From Serilophus lunatus (lineage: Eukaryota > Chordata > Aves > Passeriformes > Eurylaimidae), in NCBI GenBank assembly GCA_013399895.1, contig VXBA01004194.1:218943-282942 (forward strand): DNA of 64,000 nucleotides, read 5' to 3'. Position numbers and translations under genes: made by a program. Of this stretch, positions 1-13,323 are shown one piece after another. Within the stretch, counting starts at the first letter, position 1. Every line of letters begins with the position of its first letter. Under the pieces are notes generated by a model. The model saw nothing but the letters and a program-made list of their open reading frames with translations, was not told the DNA's origin and made no database searches.

Positions 1-735
1 GTGTGGCTGGAGGATGCCCAGGCAGAGAGGGACTTGGGGGTGCTGGTTGATAGGAAGCTGAATATGAGTCAGCAGTGTGCCCAGGTGGCCAAGAAGGTCA
101 ATGACATCCTGGTTGGCATCAAGAATAGTGTTGTCAGTAGGACCAGGGAAGTTATCCTTCCCTTGTACTTGGCACTGGTTAGGCCACAGCTCGAGTACTG
201 TGTCCAGTTCTGGGCCCCTCAGTTTAAGGAAGATATCGAGCTGCTGAAATGTGACCAGAGAAGGGCAACGAAGATGGTGAAGGGGCTGGAGGACAAGCCC
301 CATGAGGAACGGCTGAGGGAGCTGGGAGTGTTCAGCCTGGAGAAGAGGAGGCTCAGGGGTGACCTTATTGCTGTCTGTAACTACCTGAAAGGAGGGTGTA
401 GTCAGGCGGGGGTCGGTCTCTTCTCTCCAGCTCCTAGTAACAGGACGAGAGGACACAGTCTTAGGCTGCATCAGGGAAGATTTAGGTTGGATATCAGGAG
501 AAATTTTTTCACAGTGAGAGTGATTTCCCACTGGCATGGGCTTCCCAGGGAGGTGGTGGAGTCACCATCCCTGGATGTGTTTAAGGATAGGTTGGATGAC
601 GAACTTAGTAACACAGTTTAGATGGTTTAGATGGTTCAGATGTTAGACTGGAGTTGGATAGGTTGTTAATCTAGGTAAAGGTTGAACTTGATGATCTCTA
701 CGGTCTTTTCCAACCTTGTCAATTCTGTGTGTGTG
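1..735 (+). mobile_element. CR1 LINE, 3' part with open ORF2 C-terminus
   Basis: Avian CR1 non-LTR retrotransposon in plus orientation, cut by the window start. Frame 1 is open from base 1 to a stop at 619-621 and encodes the C-terminal part of ORF2 after the reverse transcriptase active site, with typical CR1 strings such as LEKRRLRGDL, YLKGG, RFRLDIRRNFF and WHGLPREVVESPSLDVFK. The 3' UTR holds three 9-bp units (GTTTAGATG type) near 618-645 and a conserved block ending TTTTCCAACCTTG, then AATTCTGTG running into a short TG repeat. The unbroken frame over about 620 bp suggests a fairly recent copy. It is antisense to PCSK5. A close relative lies at 22236-22942. Confidence 0.95.
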
Positions 736-3693
736 TATTCTCCTTTCAAATATTTTGTCACTTTAACAGGGTCCTTTAGTTGTTTAGGAGTGAACTTCCA
801 AACCATCGGAGCAGAGAACCTTCCCTCAGACTGGCCCATTTTCTCCCACATTCCATGACATTCATGACTATCCTCTCAGTGCAGATCTCCAAATGACCTT
901 CCCATAAATCTCTTTTTTGACTCTAAACATGCTGGGCACTGACGAGACCTGGCAGGCTTAGCAACAAGAATATGCTTTCATTACCAGCAAAAGGGAATCA
1001 AAATTCTCAAAGGCTATTGTAACAGATCTTTATGCATAGGAAACGTATTTATATGCTCCACATATTGTAAGACTGGATATTAAATTATTGCAAAAAGTTT
1101 AGACTAGATAGTCTCAAAGTTTATATAATGTTGTGTACATTTTAATAGGCTGTGCTTGAAAACCTGTTTTTGATAACTGACAATTTCCTTTCTAAGCATA
1201 ATTGCATATATTTCCTATGCAGAGACAAGACATTAGTATGAAGAAATAAAAACTCAACTTAGTCACTATTATTAATTAGAATATAATTCCAGAGATGGAA
1301 CCTGTAACACTAAACTATGTGGTTGCTGAAGACTGAAAATTATAGGAATAAAGGAACTTTAAGTGGTACAACAATTTTCAAACCTCTATGTTGAGAGAGA
1401 GAATGTAATTTTAAGTAGCCATTGCTACCTGCAAAAAAATAACTGGGTTGGCATTTATTTTTTCCAAAACTCTTCTTTAGTTAAATTTTCAAAAGTTTTC
1501 AAAGTTCTCTCTTACACTGGAAAATACTCATAAATAGGGAAATGTAGTATTTGAAGGAATACAATGCAATAATAACTGAAGAAAATACATATTTTAACAG
1601 CAATCATCAGAAATGCACTTTATGGCATTTTGCAGTAATGTCTTACATAACGCAGAAGAAATAAAGTTTTAGAGCTGTTTATATATAAATGATCCCTAGT
1701 CTGGAGGGTGAAAAATACTTTCCAAACTGGCACTAGGTTGGGATGTTGTTCGAGGAATATTGGAATAAAGACATATAAAGGAACTATCAGAAGCTGAAAG
1801 CATAGGCAAGGAAAACAGCAATATGTTGCCTTTAAAACAGAATCTGCTGAAACGTAGCTGAAAAATTGTAAGAATAAAACTATTTCCCATAGAAGAGATA
1901 TTTGGATATTAACAGCAGAGAAAGAGATGACAGAGTAAATGTGAAAAACAAGTTATACACATCTCTAGCGCAAGATATCAGGAAAAACGCCCAAGACTTG
2001 TATGTCATCACAGGCAGGATCTTGTTTCTGACCATCACAGTGTTGTAATGTAGTTACAACAGCACAAGACTGGAAGGTCTCTTGAGTCAAAGCCTCTAAT
2101 AATTTTAGGCATAATTATGGAAAGATACTTTTAGAGTAATTTGAAAATATCTATATATAAAAATTCAAAGATGACAGCAGTAAAACACATGGAACACTTC
2201 ACATGTTAGACACACAAATCTTAAACTACCAGCATGGGTAGCAGCAATGCTGCCTTACCATTCTTCCAGCATTTGCTAGCTGTTAGTAGTAAATTTGTCA
2301 CAAGTGCGATATTCTGATATAAGCCCAGGAAAGGAATATGTCTCTACAATACAAATTAGCCCTTTATAGTTTTGTTTTTGTGAGTGGGCAAATTAGTTTG
2401 AATGTATAAAAAAAATATGCCTTTTCTCAGCATTTTCTATCAAAGGCAAAACAATGAATAAACAGGTGGTCTGACTGAGGCAATAAAATATGACATAGAA
2501 CAAGAAATAGCAAACAAAATCAGCAAATAATGTATATAGCCAAGTGTGTACTTTAGTATATTAAAAATAAAAAGAATTCTTTACTGATGTCTTATTATGT
2601 TTCAATCTGAGGGAAAATTTAAATCCAGCCTCTTTTCTGGAGGAAAAAAGACATAAAAGAACAAATAAAATGGCTCAACAACCAGCAAATAGCACAACGA
2701 GCTTTTTTCTCATGCCACCTTTCACATTAACTGTACAGTGACCTTCTTAAGGTAGGCAATTCAATTCTTGTTCTCATTCACTAAAGCAAATTACAAGTAA
2801 AACCAGCAAAGATTAGTTACTGTGCACAGGAATTAAACCTGTTCATCAGGTACATCAAGGCTAGTATTTCCTTGGAACACTGTATCACTACCTATATATA
2901 CTTAATGAAAATTACTAATTTGTCTGCTTTTAAAACTGAAGAATATGAAACTGCTTAGATTTCAAGGCTCCCCTGTCACATAAGAAAGAAGTTCTTTTTT
3001 ACAACCAAATTCAAGGTTGTTGAGAGGCTGTAGAAGGGATGGAAAGTCATAGAATAAGGAGGAGGTGCTCCAAGCAATTCTGGCAGTCATTTTATGTTGA
3101 TAATTTTTTGTGTACGATCTAAAACACAGAGTAGCATAAAAACTTGTGAAGAACTGAATATATGTCTACACTTTTGTAATTTCTTACCTCTGAGATCAGA
3201 CAGTTTTACCACTTTGCTTGTGACATATAGAAAGAAAGAGAAGTAAAAGCCCAATTTCAAATCTTGGCAAGTAAAATGATAAGGGAGATGATTACATTCA
3301 GCAGTTTACAAAAGAAGGAATGTACTTTTAAATAACAATATTGGAATTACTTTTAAAAATTATTAATTTAGCTAATTTTTACACTTGGAATTACTGGTAC
3401 AATACAAAAATTTAATTTTCTGTTCTCAGTATGCAACAGTTTCAATGACCAGTACACAATCCTAGAATTTAAGATTTTGCAGCACCCTAATTGCCTTACT
3501 TGCTTAACTTTGAGTAACAGTAAAGTAACACTGTACTCTTTCCCAAATAAAGGAATCCTTGAAATTTCCCAAGACAATTGCTAAAAATATCAAATAAAGC
3601 AAGCCACTTCCCCAGTATCACCTCCTTCTTGTCAGGGGCACTATCCCTCTCTCATATATTAACATTGCTAGAAGATAACAGCAGTAAAGTAAC

Positions 3694-3847
3694 CTACATT
3701 GGGTCATTCGGGGCTTCAAGTATCTCTGGCTGAAATCCATACTGTTTCCACAGAGCAGAAACACTTTGTTTCTTTAGAGAGAAGGACGAATAAATGTGCG
3801 TGTATGGCTGCCCCTCTCTGGTTTTCTTGCAAGGCTGGACACAAACT
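3694..3847 (-). other. Possible cryptic terminal exon or chance ORF in intron 5
   Basis: On the minus strand an acceptor-like site (pyrimidine-rich stretch, then AAATCAG with AG at 3849-3848) is followed by 50 open codons and a TAG stop at 3694-3696. The first base would complete the split Lys codon left by PCSK5 exon 5, so the frame fits. The peptide contains QPCKKTREGQPYTHIY and LWKQYGFQPEILEAP; I do not recognise it. If spliced in, it would give a convertase truncated before the catalytic His and Ser. I saw no polyadenylation signal close downstream. A 50-codon open stretch with a one-in-three phase match is quite possible by chance. Confidence 0.15.
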
Positions 3848-6800
3848 CTGATTTAAGTGAAAAGATATAAATGTATTTGAATGAGCTAAAATCTTTGCAG
3901 ACAGCTTCTTACACTATTTGACAATGTTTTAGATTGCCTTAATTTACCTGTGTTCACTTCAAAAATAAAGTATTTCTACCTCACATAAGTATACTTAAGA
4001 TGAGGTTTGGAATACAACTCCCTACACATATCCAATTCCCTACATTATTCACATGCAAATATATGAATAATGAGCAGAGTTTAGGGTTTTGTTAATGCTT
4101 TGGAGTCTAAAATTAATCTTAATTTGGGAAGAAGGCCTTGGATTGCAAATTAAGTTAGTGTCACTCCCAGTTTCAGACACTCTAGGTATGCTCTGTGAAT
4201 GGTTCCTACTAATTTAAACTTTTGGTTTATTTATTCAATTTCACTAATGAACAGTTATCAGTGTTTCTGAATATATGGCTACCCCAATTTTATAGACTAT
4301 AATAATTTTCAAGAGATTTTAAAAGCTTTAGAGTAAGAACTGGAATACTGACATAATTGTTCCTTTTGGCTACCCCATATGTTTGTTATTCCTAGGAAGG
4401 TCTACCAATATTTACCCAAGATACTACTATCCCTAGAAAACACAGGCTAAGACACAATAAATAAAGATTGTTAGAAAGTTGCACTGGAAATTCCAAATGC
4501 AATTCCTTGCCTCTCTTCTTCTCCCTAGTCCAACATAGTGAAGTGGGGAAAGTGAACCATCAGCACATGGTCTTGGGTGTTTCAGTGGGAACACTAAATT
4601 GGATAATACCATTCCTAAACCAAGAAAGGTCACTAGAGTGTAATTAACTTGTAGGGTAGCAGACGAATTATGAACATGGGTCCTTATAAAATGTGGCATC
4701 TCAAACTGTAAGCTGAAACAGACTGAACCTTCTTCATTATTAACGTCTGCTAAAATTGCAGAACAACAGGATGTGGCCATAATGGCAATGAGTTTAAAAT
4801 CAGAATAGATCCAAAACACAGTAAGTCAGGACTGAAGTCACTGATTGCAGCTTCTACACCAATGACCCCTGTTTGGTTCAGACCCTAGTTTTCACAAATG
4901 AACACATCACCAGTTCAGAGAAAACAATCCAAAATCCATGGTTTCACAGGAATTCTAACCAAAGTCCATTAACTTCACAGTGATCTTGACACACACTAGA
5001 CACCTGACGTTCAGTCATTGGTACCTGGAATTAACAATATGACACTCAGTGTAAGCATTTAATCTATTAATCTGAAAGACATATACATATTAATTCTCTA
5101 GCCTATACTACCTTCCCATTAAGGAATATTTCTATGCTAATAGAGGTGCTTTTCTGACATTAAACAGACCACACTCTACCAGTTGACAACATCACTGAAT
5201 GCTTTGGTTTTTAAGCCTCCAGAGACTAGAGAAAGTCAAGATGAAAAGTCAGGGTACAGAAAAAGAGCAGATACAATCAAGATTCCATGTGGAAAAAGAA
5301 AAGTCTTCGCCTAAGCAGTAAGATTTTATTCCAAGTTATTTCCAGCCTCCTTATACATCTTTCTCATTGCCTCTCCCAAGACCTCCTAGCAAGCGTGAGT
5401 GAACCTTGGGATCTGCAGTTCAGTCTTGTTTGAAAGTCTTGAGCAGGGACAACAAAAAAAAGTAACGACTAGTATGAAAAATTGCCAAAGTCATTTTTGT
5501 TGTTGTGACTAGGCATTGGATTGTAGAATTGACTTTTGCAAAGCACAAGATGGTACAGCAGTGCTTCTCTGTATAGTTTATCTTCAGTTTCTTCTGCAGC
5601 ATACAGTGCAGCTAATTACAAAGCAATAGCAACAGGTGCATACCAGCAGTCAAAATGCATAAACTGCAGAGAGAGATATAATTGTCAACACTCCTTTCTA
5701 CCACACTACCTCTTTTGAGATGTTCTTTCAAGCCAGCACATGGAACTTCAGGCTCCCTGTGTTTGACTGTACTCATTTCTTCAGGTGTCTGCGCTGAATA
5801 GTGTCACAGCAGTCAAGGAAGCTTTTCAATTTTATTTACCATCCAATAGAAAACAGGAGCTGATTTGCCTATTAAATCTATCTGATTAAATGACTCAGAA
5901 AGTACTAGAGGCCTTCAAATAAGTAGACAATATAAACTAGCGCTCTTGTATAAGAACTCAATATAAACTTTGGATGAAAATTAAGCCTTTGATATTTTTA
6001 TTTAGCATCTACATTAAAGTGGCTGGCAAAGGAAAGTAGTAATAAATCATAATGGATGCCAAGTCACGCAGGACTAAAACTCACCAACTCATTAACTTTT
6101 TTTTTTTGTGAGATAAGATGCAAAGTTGTCCCCATATTACAAAGTTTAGACACGAGAACTTATGTTTCTAATGATTTTTAAACAAGAATTGTTGTCTCCC
6201 AAAAATCTTACACTCATTAAAAAACAATTTAGAAGGTTGCTGAAATAAGTTATTTATGTAGTGGGATGCATCACGGAAGAATGTTGAAGAGGCATCCAAA
6301 AAGTGACTCAGTATCTCCAAAACAGAAAAAAACAGCTTACTTTTACTTTTTCTTATGTAAGTTTAATAAGAACTGCATTAAACTTAATTGGTATTATTTA
6401 AATGATTTTTTTATGTCCTCTGTTTTATAAAAGCACTTGTCACCACAGTAAGACCTAAGATTTTAAATATAACCCTGAAGAAATTTCTTATGAAACAGTA
6501 AAACTCTTTTTTGTTTGGTCAAAACAGAAAAATATTTTAATACTACGAACATTACCTGTTTTATTCCCGAGGCTATACAATGGGCACAGTACCATTTCAG
6601 TGATCTCTTTTGCATTCTGTCTATGGACCTGCAACTGATAATGCTTAGTTTCTTTAAACACAGATGTTAACAGATAAAAGTGGAATAACAGAAAAAGAAT
6701 AAAGCAGCAGTACTCAGCAGTAAACCAAAACAAGATGTTTTGCATAGCAGGAATGACTTAATTGACAGCTGACTGCTGTTTTTAGTTTCTGAGCAAAAAG

Positions 6801-9800
6801 AAACTCTAGTATAGGCCTGTACCATTACAAGCTTCATGATTTGCTGACAATTTGTAGAAACCAAAGTAAACTTCTGGCAGGACTCCTGTATACCATAGTT
6901 GTTAAAGAAACTATCATCCCATCCTGATTTTTTTACTACAAACCTTGAAAGTTTAGTCTAATGTTTTTTCCTACTTTCCTATACCACTTAGCCAATAAAA
7001 GATTTAATGTAAAATTTCCAAAATACAATTTTGGAAAGTGCCATTGTGGTGCTTACATAGAACTAATCTACAGATAGTTTTTTCTCGTTTCTTTTTCCTC
7101 ATCAATTAGTCTCAGCAACAGAAAGGCTTCACTCTGATTAAAAGCGAAAAGCTAACATACAGATCCAGTACCCTGACATTTCACAGCTGCATGAAAGCTG
7201 GCACATTTGTACATGCTACCTTTACTGGAAAACAAAAATTACCATTATGCAATGTTGTCCAGTTACTACAGCATGAAGCAGTAATCAACCAAACTGATCT
7301 ACACAGTATGAAGCTTTTGCAAAGCATGGCTTTCAGAATATTCCCTTGTTGTGTTTAGCTCAACTTCCAGGCACAATTTAAGTAATTAGGGCCAAATGAC
7401 CACATATGCTGGACAATCTGAATTCCTGCCCCCATTTCAGAAGACATTTTAGACACAAAAAATATAGACAGGCTGCTAGTAGCGCTTTTCAATACTATGT
7501 AGTAGTTTAATTCTCGTTGAGTTCAAGGGCAACCGGGAAAAAGGACAAGAGCTGCAGAAGTTGAAGGTGGTTAGGTGCTGCTTACCAGGCTCAGTGTATC
7601 TGCTAATTGGAAACACTGGGCCTCTCAGTGGAGGTTAGGCTGCCAAATAATTCCATACTGAAAACAAGCTTCGTGTGTTCTCTGTGTCCAAAAGCTGATT
7701 CCACACTGACACTGTATCTCCCGGTAACACTGACAAAGCTCAGTAAAGCGCACCTTCTGATCTCCCACCACTACATTTCACTGTAGGACCTTGAGGGTTG
7801 GGCAGTGAAAGTATTCAAGAGGGAGGTAGGGTAGGAAAACTAAAATTCTCCAGCTCTAGGAGAGACAATCAGTCCCAATTTATACAACCATATAAAACTT
7901 TAACTACCAGCCAAACAGAAAGTAGCCTCCCAATGCTTTGTAAGAAAGTGATGACTTTAGTGCACAGCCAAAGAAAAAGACTCACAGGTGGAGATATGTG
8001 GCTCCTAGCAGCACCAAGAAAGATGAATTCTCGAAAGTGTGCTAAAATTTGGAAGTCTTCAAGTATACCCTCAACCATGCCCCAACTCCAAGAAGAGCAA
8101 CATCTTCACACAGATCAGCCAGGATGTGTTCCTGAAGTGTGTGTACAGCACACAGTGGTGGACAGCAGGAGAGAAGTTTATCCTGTGATGCAGACTGGCA
8201 GTTCAGCTGAGGAGTACTCACAGCCAGTCTGACTGTCACATATTTTCTCAAAACTCCAGGGAAGCTACTGGCAGCTGCCTGTTCATCACACTCAGTTTGG
8301 TGGACAACAATTACAGGTACTCAGGGCATTGTCACTTAGTTCACTGCAACTGGCCTTGCAGAGATTCAGGCCACACTTCATTTTCCCCACTTGTGTCAAT
8401 CTCACTCTCCTCTGACCTCAGGCTGAGCTGAATGCAGTACCTGCCTTACCTGACTGAAAATGAAATTTGTTGTTGCTGTTGTTGGCAGCATAGTTTTCAT
8501 CATGATTCACTCTGGAGAACTGCACAAAGGCTGGGGAAAGGAGGAAAGATCAAATATGAGATAAGGAGTGGAGATGACTGCTCTTTTGTGGTAATCATGC
8601 AGCCACAGTTTTGCTCTTCCAACACTGTTCATGGGGCTCTAAAATAGACACCCTAGTTCAAAACTAGGGCTGATGTTGAAGTGGTCACTCATACAAACTA
8701 GTTGTTGCAGCATGCTGAGTGGCAATGCCTACATACTCTGGACCGTAAATAACTTTTATTCCAATGTTCATACTTTGTTTTCAGGTAATTAGCATATTTG
8801 TAATCCCTGCTGGTAATCCTGAGATGTCTTATAGGCCTTGGCAAAGATTTAGTTTTTTTTTTAGCCACCAAAAAAATTGAAACACATTTGCTGGTTCTGA
8901 CACTATACCTCTAAAACTGAGATAACAACAGCACACAAAATTCCTGCACCGGAATGAAAATAGAAGGCTTTGGCAAGACTAAGAACTGATAGACTTCTAT
9001 TAATTTTTCTCTTTCAATAACCAGGTGTCTTAAGGACATCTCCTAACAACTTTAGCGCAGAATTACCATTTTTCATATCAGCACCCAGACTAGAAATCCT
9101 CTGTCATTAATTTAACTGGATCTGTATACCATTTCTTCCACATCAGTATTTTATTTTGCTTAAATTTAAACTAGCCTGCATCTGCAGAAAGTTCACACAT
9201 TCCAAAAGAAAGATGTTTACTGAATCTCTCTTTTTATTCACTCTTGCTTTAGCAGATTTCTAGTGAAGAAGAGGCAGATAAACTGAATATAGGATGAGAA
9301 AGATATGTCTAACAAGCAAAAAGGGAAAGAAATGCATCTTTCACGTACTTGTTTCTAGACAATAATATTTGGCAACAGGTAAACCGTATCAAGTAGGAAC
9401 AACAGAAGGAGAACATATCATAAGATTGCAGTCCCAAATAAATAAACAATTTTTATTCAAATTTATGCCAACACAGTATGTTTCCACATTAAATAGCATT
9501 TCTAGTCATGACAACTAAGATGTGTTGCTGGGTATGTACATTTATATATATAGCATCTAAATGATAAATCTTTATATATTTCTCATCTTGGAGTACCAGG
9601 CAAGATAAGTATTTGAGAAAACAAGTACTGGCAGAAGTCACCTCAATATTCGGGTCTTTCGCCGTGTGGCTGACAGTGGCTATGACAGCTCCTTGAGATT
9701 CACTGTAAGACGAGGGGATCTATATGTAACAGGCAGCTTGTGTAATGAGGCCCTGTTCTTCAGCCTATCTTGTTTTGATACAATGGTCTTACTTGTTGTT

Positions 9801-10907
9801 ATGAAGCATTTTGATTAGGAGAGGATTCTCCCATCAGTGTGATCTAAGGTTGATACAATTGGTTTCTGCAGTCAAACCAATGTTGAGTTTTGCAGCTGAC
9901 TCCCAGCATGCACCTGCTGCATTCCTCTGGACAAAACTTGTGGGTTTGTAGGGAAGAGACAACACAATCCCAAAAGCATTTCAAATATGTAAAGGACAAA
10001 GTTTCATCATTTATAGTTTCTCTTTTGCAGGCAAAAAATTCTACATGCTTTCCACAACTAAAAAAACAAACCCAAACTTTCAGAAAACAAAATGCAGTCA
10101 GCATATTGACAACTAGTAGAATTCTCCTTCCTCCAAATGATGCCATTCCACAGAAAGGTATTTCTCTCCACCGAGTACCTAGTCAAGGAATTATTACCAA
10201 CAGTACCTGCCTTTAAACACCTATGGGTGCAGAAATGTGGTTTGCTTCTTGAGGTGAGACGCCCTCCCAGATTTTCACCCAGCCTTCAACACAGCACATC
10301 CAAAGACCAGTGTTGGAATGAAAAATGTTGGAAAGCAGAGCTCTGAAGGGGAAATACTTATTTCATGGAGATCTCTCCAACTACTCATGTGACCCAGATA
10401 CTATCTAGCAGAATTGCCACTTCTGGGTTTATATGGTTTCTATCAAACTCCACATGAAAAATCTCCTTTGATTTAAAAAACATCATTAGAGGCAAAAAAA
10501 CCCCCGACCCTACATTAACTTGTCTACTTTTTCAGTACACAAAGTCTACATAGTTCAAAAGAGTCAGAGAAGAAGACAGTTTTCACACAAAATAACCAAT
10601 AACCCAATTAAATGATATCTGAGAAAAGAGTCACCCTGTATAGTCTGTCTTTCAAAGGGATTAAAAATGGTTCATTTCACATGCCCAGAACTCCCAGACT
10701 AACTTTCCCATGTTTTCAGGTGGCTTTGAATGCTTTCAAAGAATCATATAGTGTGCATGGAAATGACAAAAATATGTATTTCACAAAAATTTCAATGCAA
10801 ATCATTCTGCTTTATGAGATACCAAGTTTTGTAGACTGTCATAGAGAAATTGGTACTTTCTATGTGATGATTGAGATCGAAAATGTAACAGTGTCACAGT
10901 GCCTTAC

Positions 10908-10984
10908 TTGTTCTCGTTGCTGGCATCATATCGAGGCATAGGGTCAAAATCATTTCCATTTACATCAAAACTGGCCTGAGAATC
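10908..10984 (-). CDS. PCSK5: PCSK5 coding exon (exon 5): catalytic domain, Ca-binding region segment
   Basis: A 77-bp exon on the minus strand: 25 codons plus two bases of a Lys codon, so it exits in phase 2. The acceptor is CTACAG (AG at 10986-10985) after a run of nine T; the donor is GTAAG (10907-10903). The translation reads DSQASFDVNGNDFDPMPRY, then DASNENK when the final codon is completed by the next exon. DVNGND and PMPRYDASNENK are highly conserved in convertases, just upstream of the HGTRCAG block that carries the catalytic His. That next exon was looked for in 1-10907 and not found, so intron 5 runs off the left end. Too short for simple ORF callers; the call rests on similarity plus splice sites. 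Confidence 0.95.
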
Positions 10985-13179
10985 CTGTAGCCAATAAGAG
11001 AAAAAAAAACGTTTCTCATTAAGTAGGCATTGACTCATGTGGCCCACACATTCTTCAGCAGGTTCCTACAGGAGAGTAATTAGTCTAACCAACATTCTTG
11101 GGATTTTATGACGATTATGTGTTTTAGGAAAGGATTATATATGTAATAATTATGAGATTTATATATTTTATTTTAATTTTGAAAAAGAGAAAAGGATAAC
11201 AAATGCTCTGAAAAAGTATACTTCTAACATTGGAGAGGAAATAGAAAATGGTGTTTCATTTAAACAGAAGACTACATTTCTTCTACGAACCTTCTAGAAG
11301 TTAAGAGAATTCATTCTGAAAACTCGGATTTTGGTAACTGTTTTTAAGATTCAAGAAATTATCTGCAAAATTGAAATTTCAGCCATTGTTTAAAGGAATA
11401 TGAATAGTACCATTTTCTTAAAACTACTGTTACAAGCTTACACCTTCAAATGCAACACAAACTGCCTCCCCATTTCTCTGGGAGCATAACTGCTTCAAAT
11501 ATCTGCAAGATATCTCTGTCTTTTTGTTTCATATTTATCAGGATTCTTACAGCTGAAAATATAGAGTAAATAGCTCCTGCTTTGTAGAGCTCCCATTAAT
11601 TCACGTGGTAGCATGTGGTGTGTTGACACGGCAAGCAGCAATTTTTAAACTCTCTTTGTTCAAAAACAGCTACCACATCCACATCAAATATTCCTGTTTG
11701 CAGCCACACTACCTATAATCTGACTTGGAGAAGGCATATGTGATCAAACAAACAATCTGTATTGCTCTGGGGGAATTTCTTGTAGGGATAAGGAACGAAA
11801 GACAGGAGGTTGTAAGGAAATAAAAGCTGCATTAAATCCAGTAGAATGACAGAACTGGCATGAGGTGACATGATAAAATCTGGGTTACTCATTGAGGAGG
11901 TAAAATTGTATCTCTTTAAATAACTTAAGATATTAAGATAAAAGATGTGTCATGCATTAGGATCAAACGTATAAAGACAAATTGGGCGACTGCCTACCAC
12001 TTGTGTTCACGCATCCTCCAAGATGAGTTCCACGTGTAGCACAGGGCTACTATAAGTACCTTTAAGCTGAACACCATTGTAGGTTTCAATGGGTTGCTAA
12101 ACATGTTTTTCTCGTCTTTATCTCTTTAATGCTCTATCAAAATAATAAGCTCACTGGCAAAATGCATGTGTTCAGGGCTCTTATGAAATCTGTATCTATA
12201 ATGTGAGTGAAGGTATATGCATGCTTTATACTGGCCATCTTCACCAGTACAGCTCAATAGAAATATGTTTGCTTGATTTCTTACTTTGTGTGGATGTACA
12301 CCTTGCACACTTTATTTCAGACAAATCCTAGTGTCCTCATGGTCATATGTTTTCAGGTAATTTCTACTCCCAAAGGATAGGAAAAATCACTCTAGCAAAG
12401 CATGGCCCTGATGCTCTGAACAGCTTCAAACTCTGACACTAACACAAGAAGTCACTGACGAGAGAAGAAGTTTGTCCTTGTGTTATCCAGCCTCCAAGAT
12501 CTATTAAACCAATCATCTAAATGTGGTAATCCACAAGCAAACAGAAACCTCCTGAGGCATCATGACACACAGGACACAGAAAATAAATGGCACAGATCTA
12601 TCAGAAATTGTGAGAGGATTCAGCAGAGTTAAGAGGGGTTTACTAGAAAGACTCCAAAATATTCTACACCTGTTTTTAACTGAGTGAATTAAGAAAGTTC
12701 AAATGTTTTCCTTTAATATTGTTTCTAGAAGATAAATAACTTTAAAAATGAATACATGGAAGGATTACTGTAAAATTACTGTCTTTGAGAAAAGCTACTG
12801 TAATAGCTAACTAAATGTATTGGCCAATAATGAACTTCAGCTGCATGCATCAACTGAGAAGCATAGTATTCCATTTCTATATTCTAAGAGTGTAAAAAAA
12901 TTGAAGATGAGAGAAAAAAATACCCAATAATTGGTTTCAGTCTTTCAGAAATTCAGGACTCAATTATAAGAGGCATTCAGATATTAAGTATGTTGAGATG
13001 AAACACAGTCTTAACTAAAGCATTACAGTTTACCAAAAGCTGTCTGCTTTTTAACATTTGAGGAAACACTTGACTAGGTTCTTCTTCCTTCCCTCCTCCC
13101 TCTCTCCATCTTTCCAGAAGCAGCAAATTTTTCTGGATTAGTAACAAAGCAGAAAATAACGACTCTTGTGGACACTCAC
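10985..13179 (-). other. PCSK5: PCSK5 intron 4 (2.2 kb)
   Basis: Bounded by a GTGAGT donor at 13179 and a CTACAG acceptor at 10985. It is AT-rich throughout, with short poly-A and poly-T runs. I recognise no transposable element, RNA gene or additional exon in it. The 60-codon frame at 12126-12308 shows no similarity I know. Confidence 0.9.
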
Positions 13180-13323
13180 ATAATTCTGAATCAAGTCTGG
13201 ATGGTTTCTTTCGATGCCGTCATCCAGAATGGTGACCACAACATTCTTTCCAGTGTAACCTCTTTTCCAAGCACCTACTATATTCATATCTGATTGGCAG
13301 TGGTGGGTGTTATCACTGCAGTG
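13180..13323 (-). CDS. PCSK5: PCSK5 coding exon (exon 4): start of subtilisin-like catalytic domain with catalytic Asp
   Basis: A 144-bp, phase-0 exon of 48 codons on the minus strand. The acceptor is a strong pyrimidine tract ending CCCAG (AG at 13325-13324) and the donor is GTGAGT (13179 downward). It encodes HCSDNTHHCQSDMN, then AWKRGYTGKNVVV, then TILDDGIERNHPDL. The first Asp of LDDG corresponds to the Asp of the subtilisin Asp-His-Ser triad in kexin-like convertases. The two Cys residues of HCSDNTHHC are both present, as in PC5/6. Convertases of this group cleave secretory-pathway precursors (growth factors, integrins and others) after paired basic residues. The catalytic His and Ser and the oxyanion Asn are not in this window. 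The sequence is intact. Confidence 0.97.

Larger units (their letters stand above)
1..10907 (-). other. PCSK5: PCSK5 intron 5 (partial, runs off left edge)
   Basis: Sequence between the exon-5 donor and the left end. 1-735 is a CR1 element. 736-10900 is AT-rich, without a repeat family I can name. Short simple runs occur (T runs near 6100 and 8860, an AT-rich run near 9540). A 50-codon open stretch at 3694-3847 (minus) is treated separately. A patch near 9640-9760 is richer in C, G and CpG than its surroundings but has no open frame or known repeat. The open frames at 4433-4819, 7798-8232 and 9844-10216 show no protein similarity that I recognise and look like chance. Confidence 0.85.

Noticed and set aside
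4433..4819. 128-codon frame on the minus strand
   Set aside because: No recognised domain, AT-rich intron, no splice or promoter support. Chance frame.
7798..8232. 144-codon frame on the plus strand
   Set aside because: No domain; overlapping frames of similar length on the other strand; likely chance.
1..10900. Next PCSK5 exon (HGTRCAG block with the catalytic His)
   Set aside because: Searched by eye on the minus strand for the expected codons and did not find it; it must lie left of the window.
10612..10941. 109-codon plus-strand frame over PCSK5 exon 5
   Set aside because: Antisense shadow partly covering a real exon on the minus strand.
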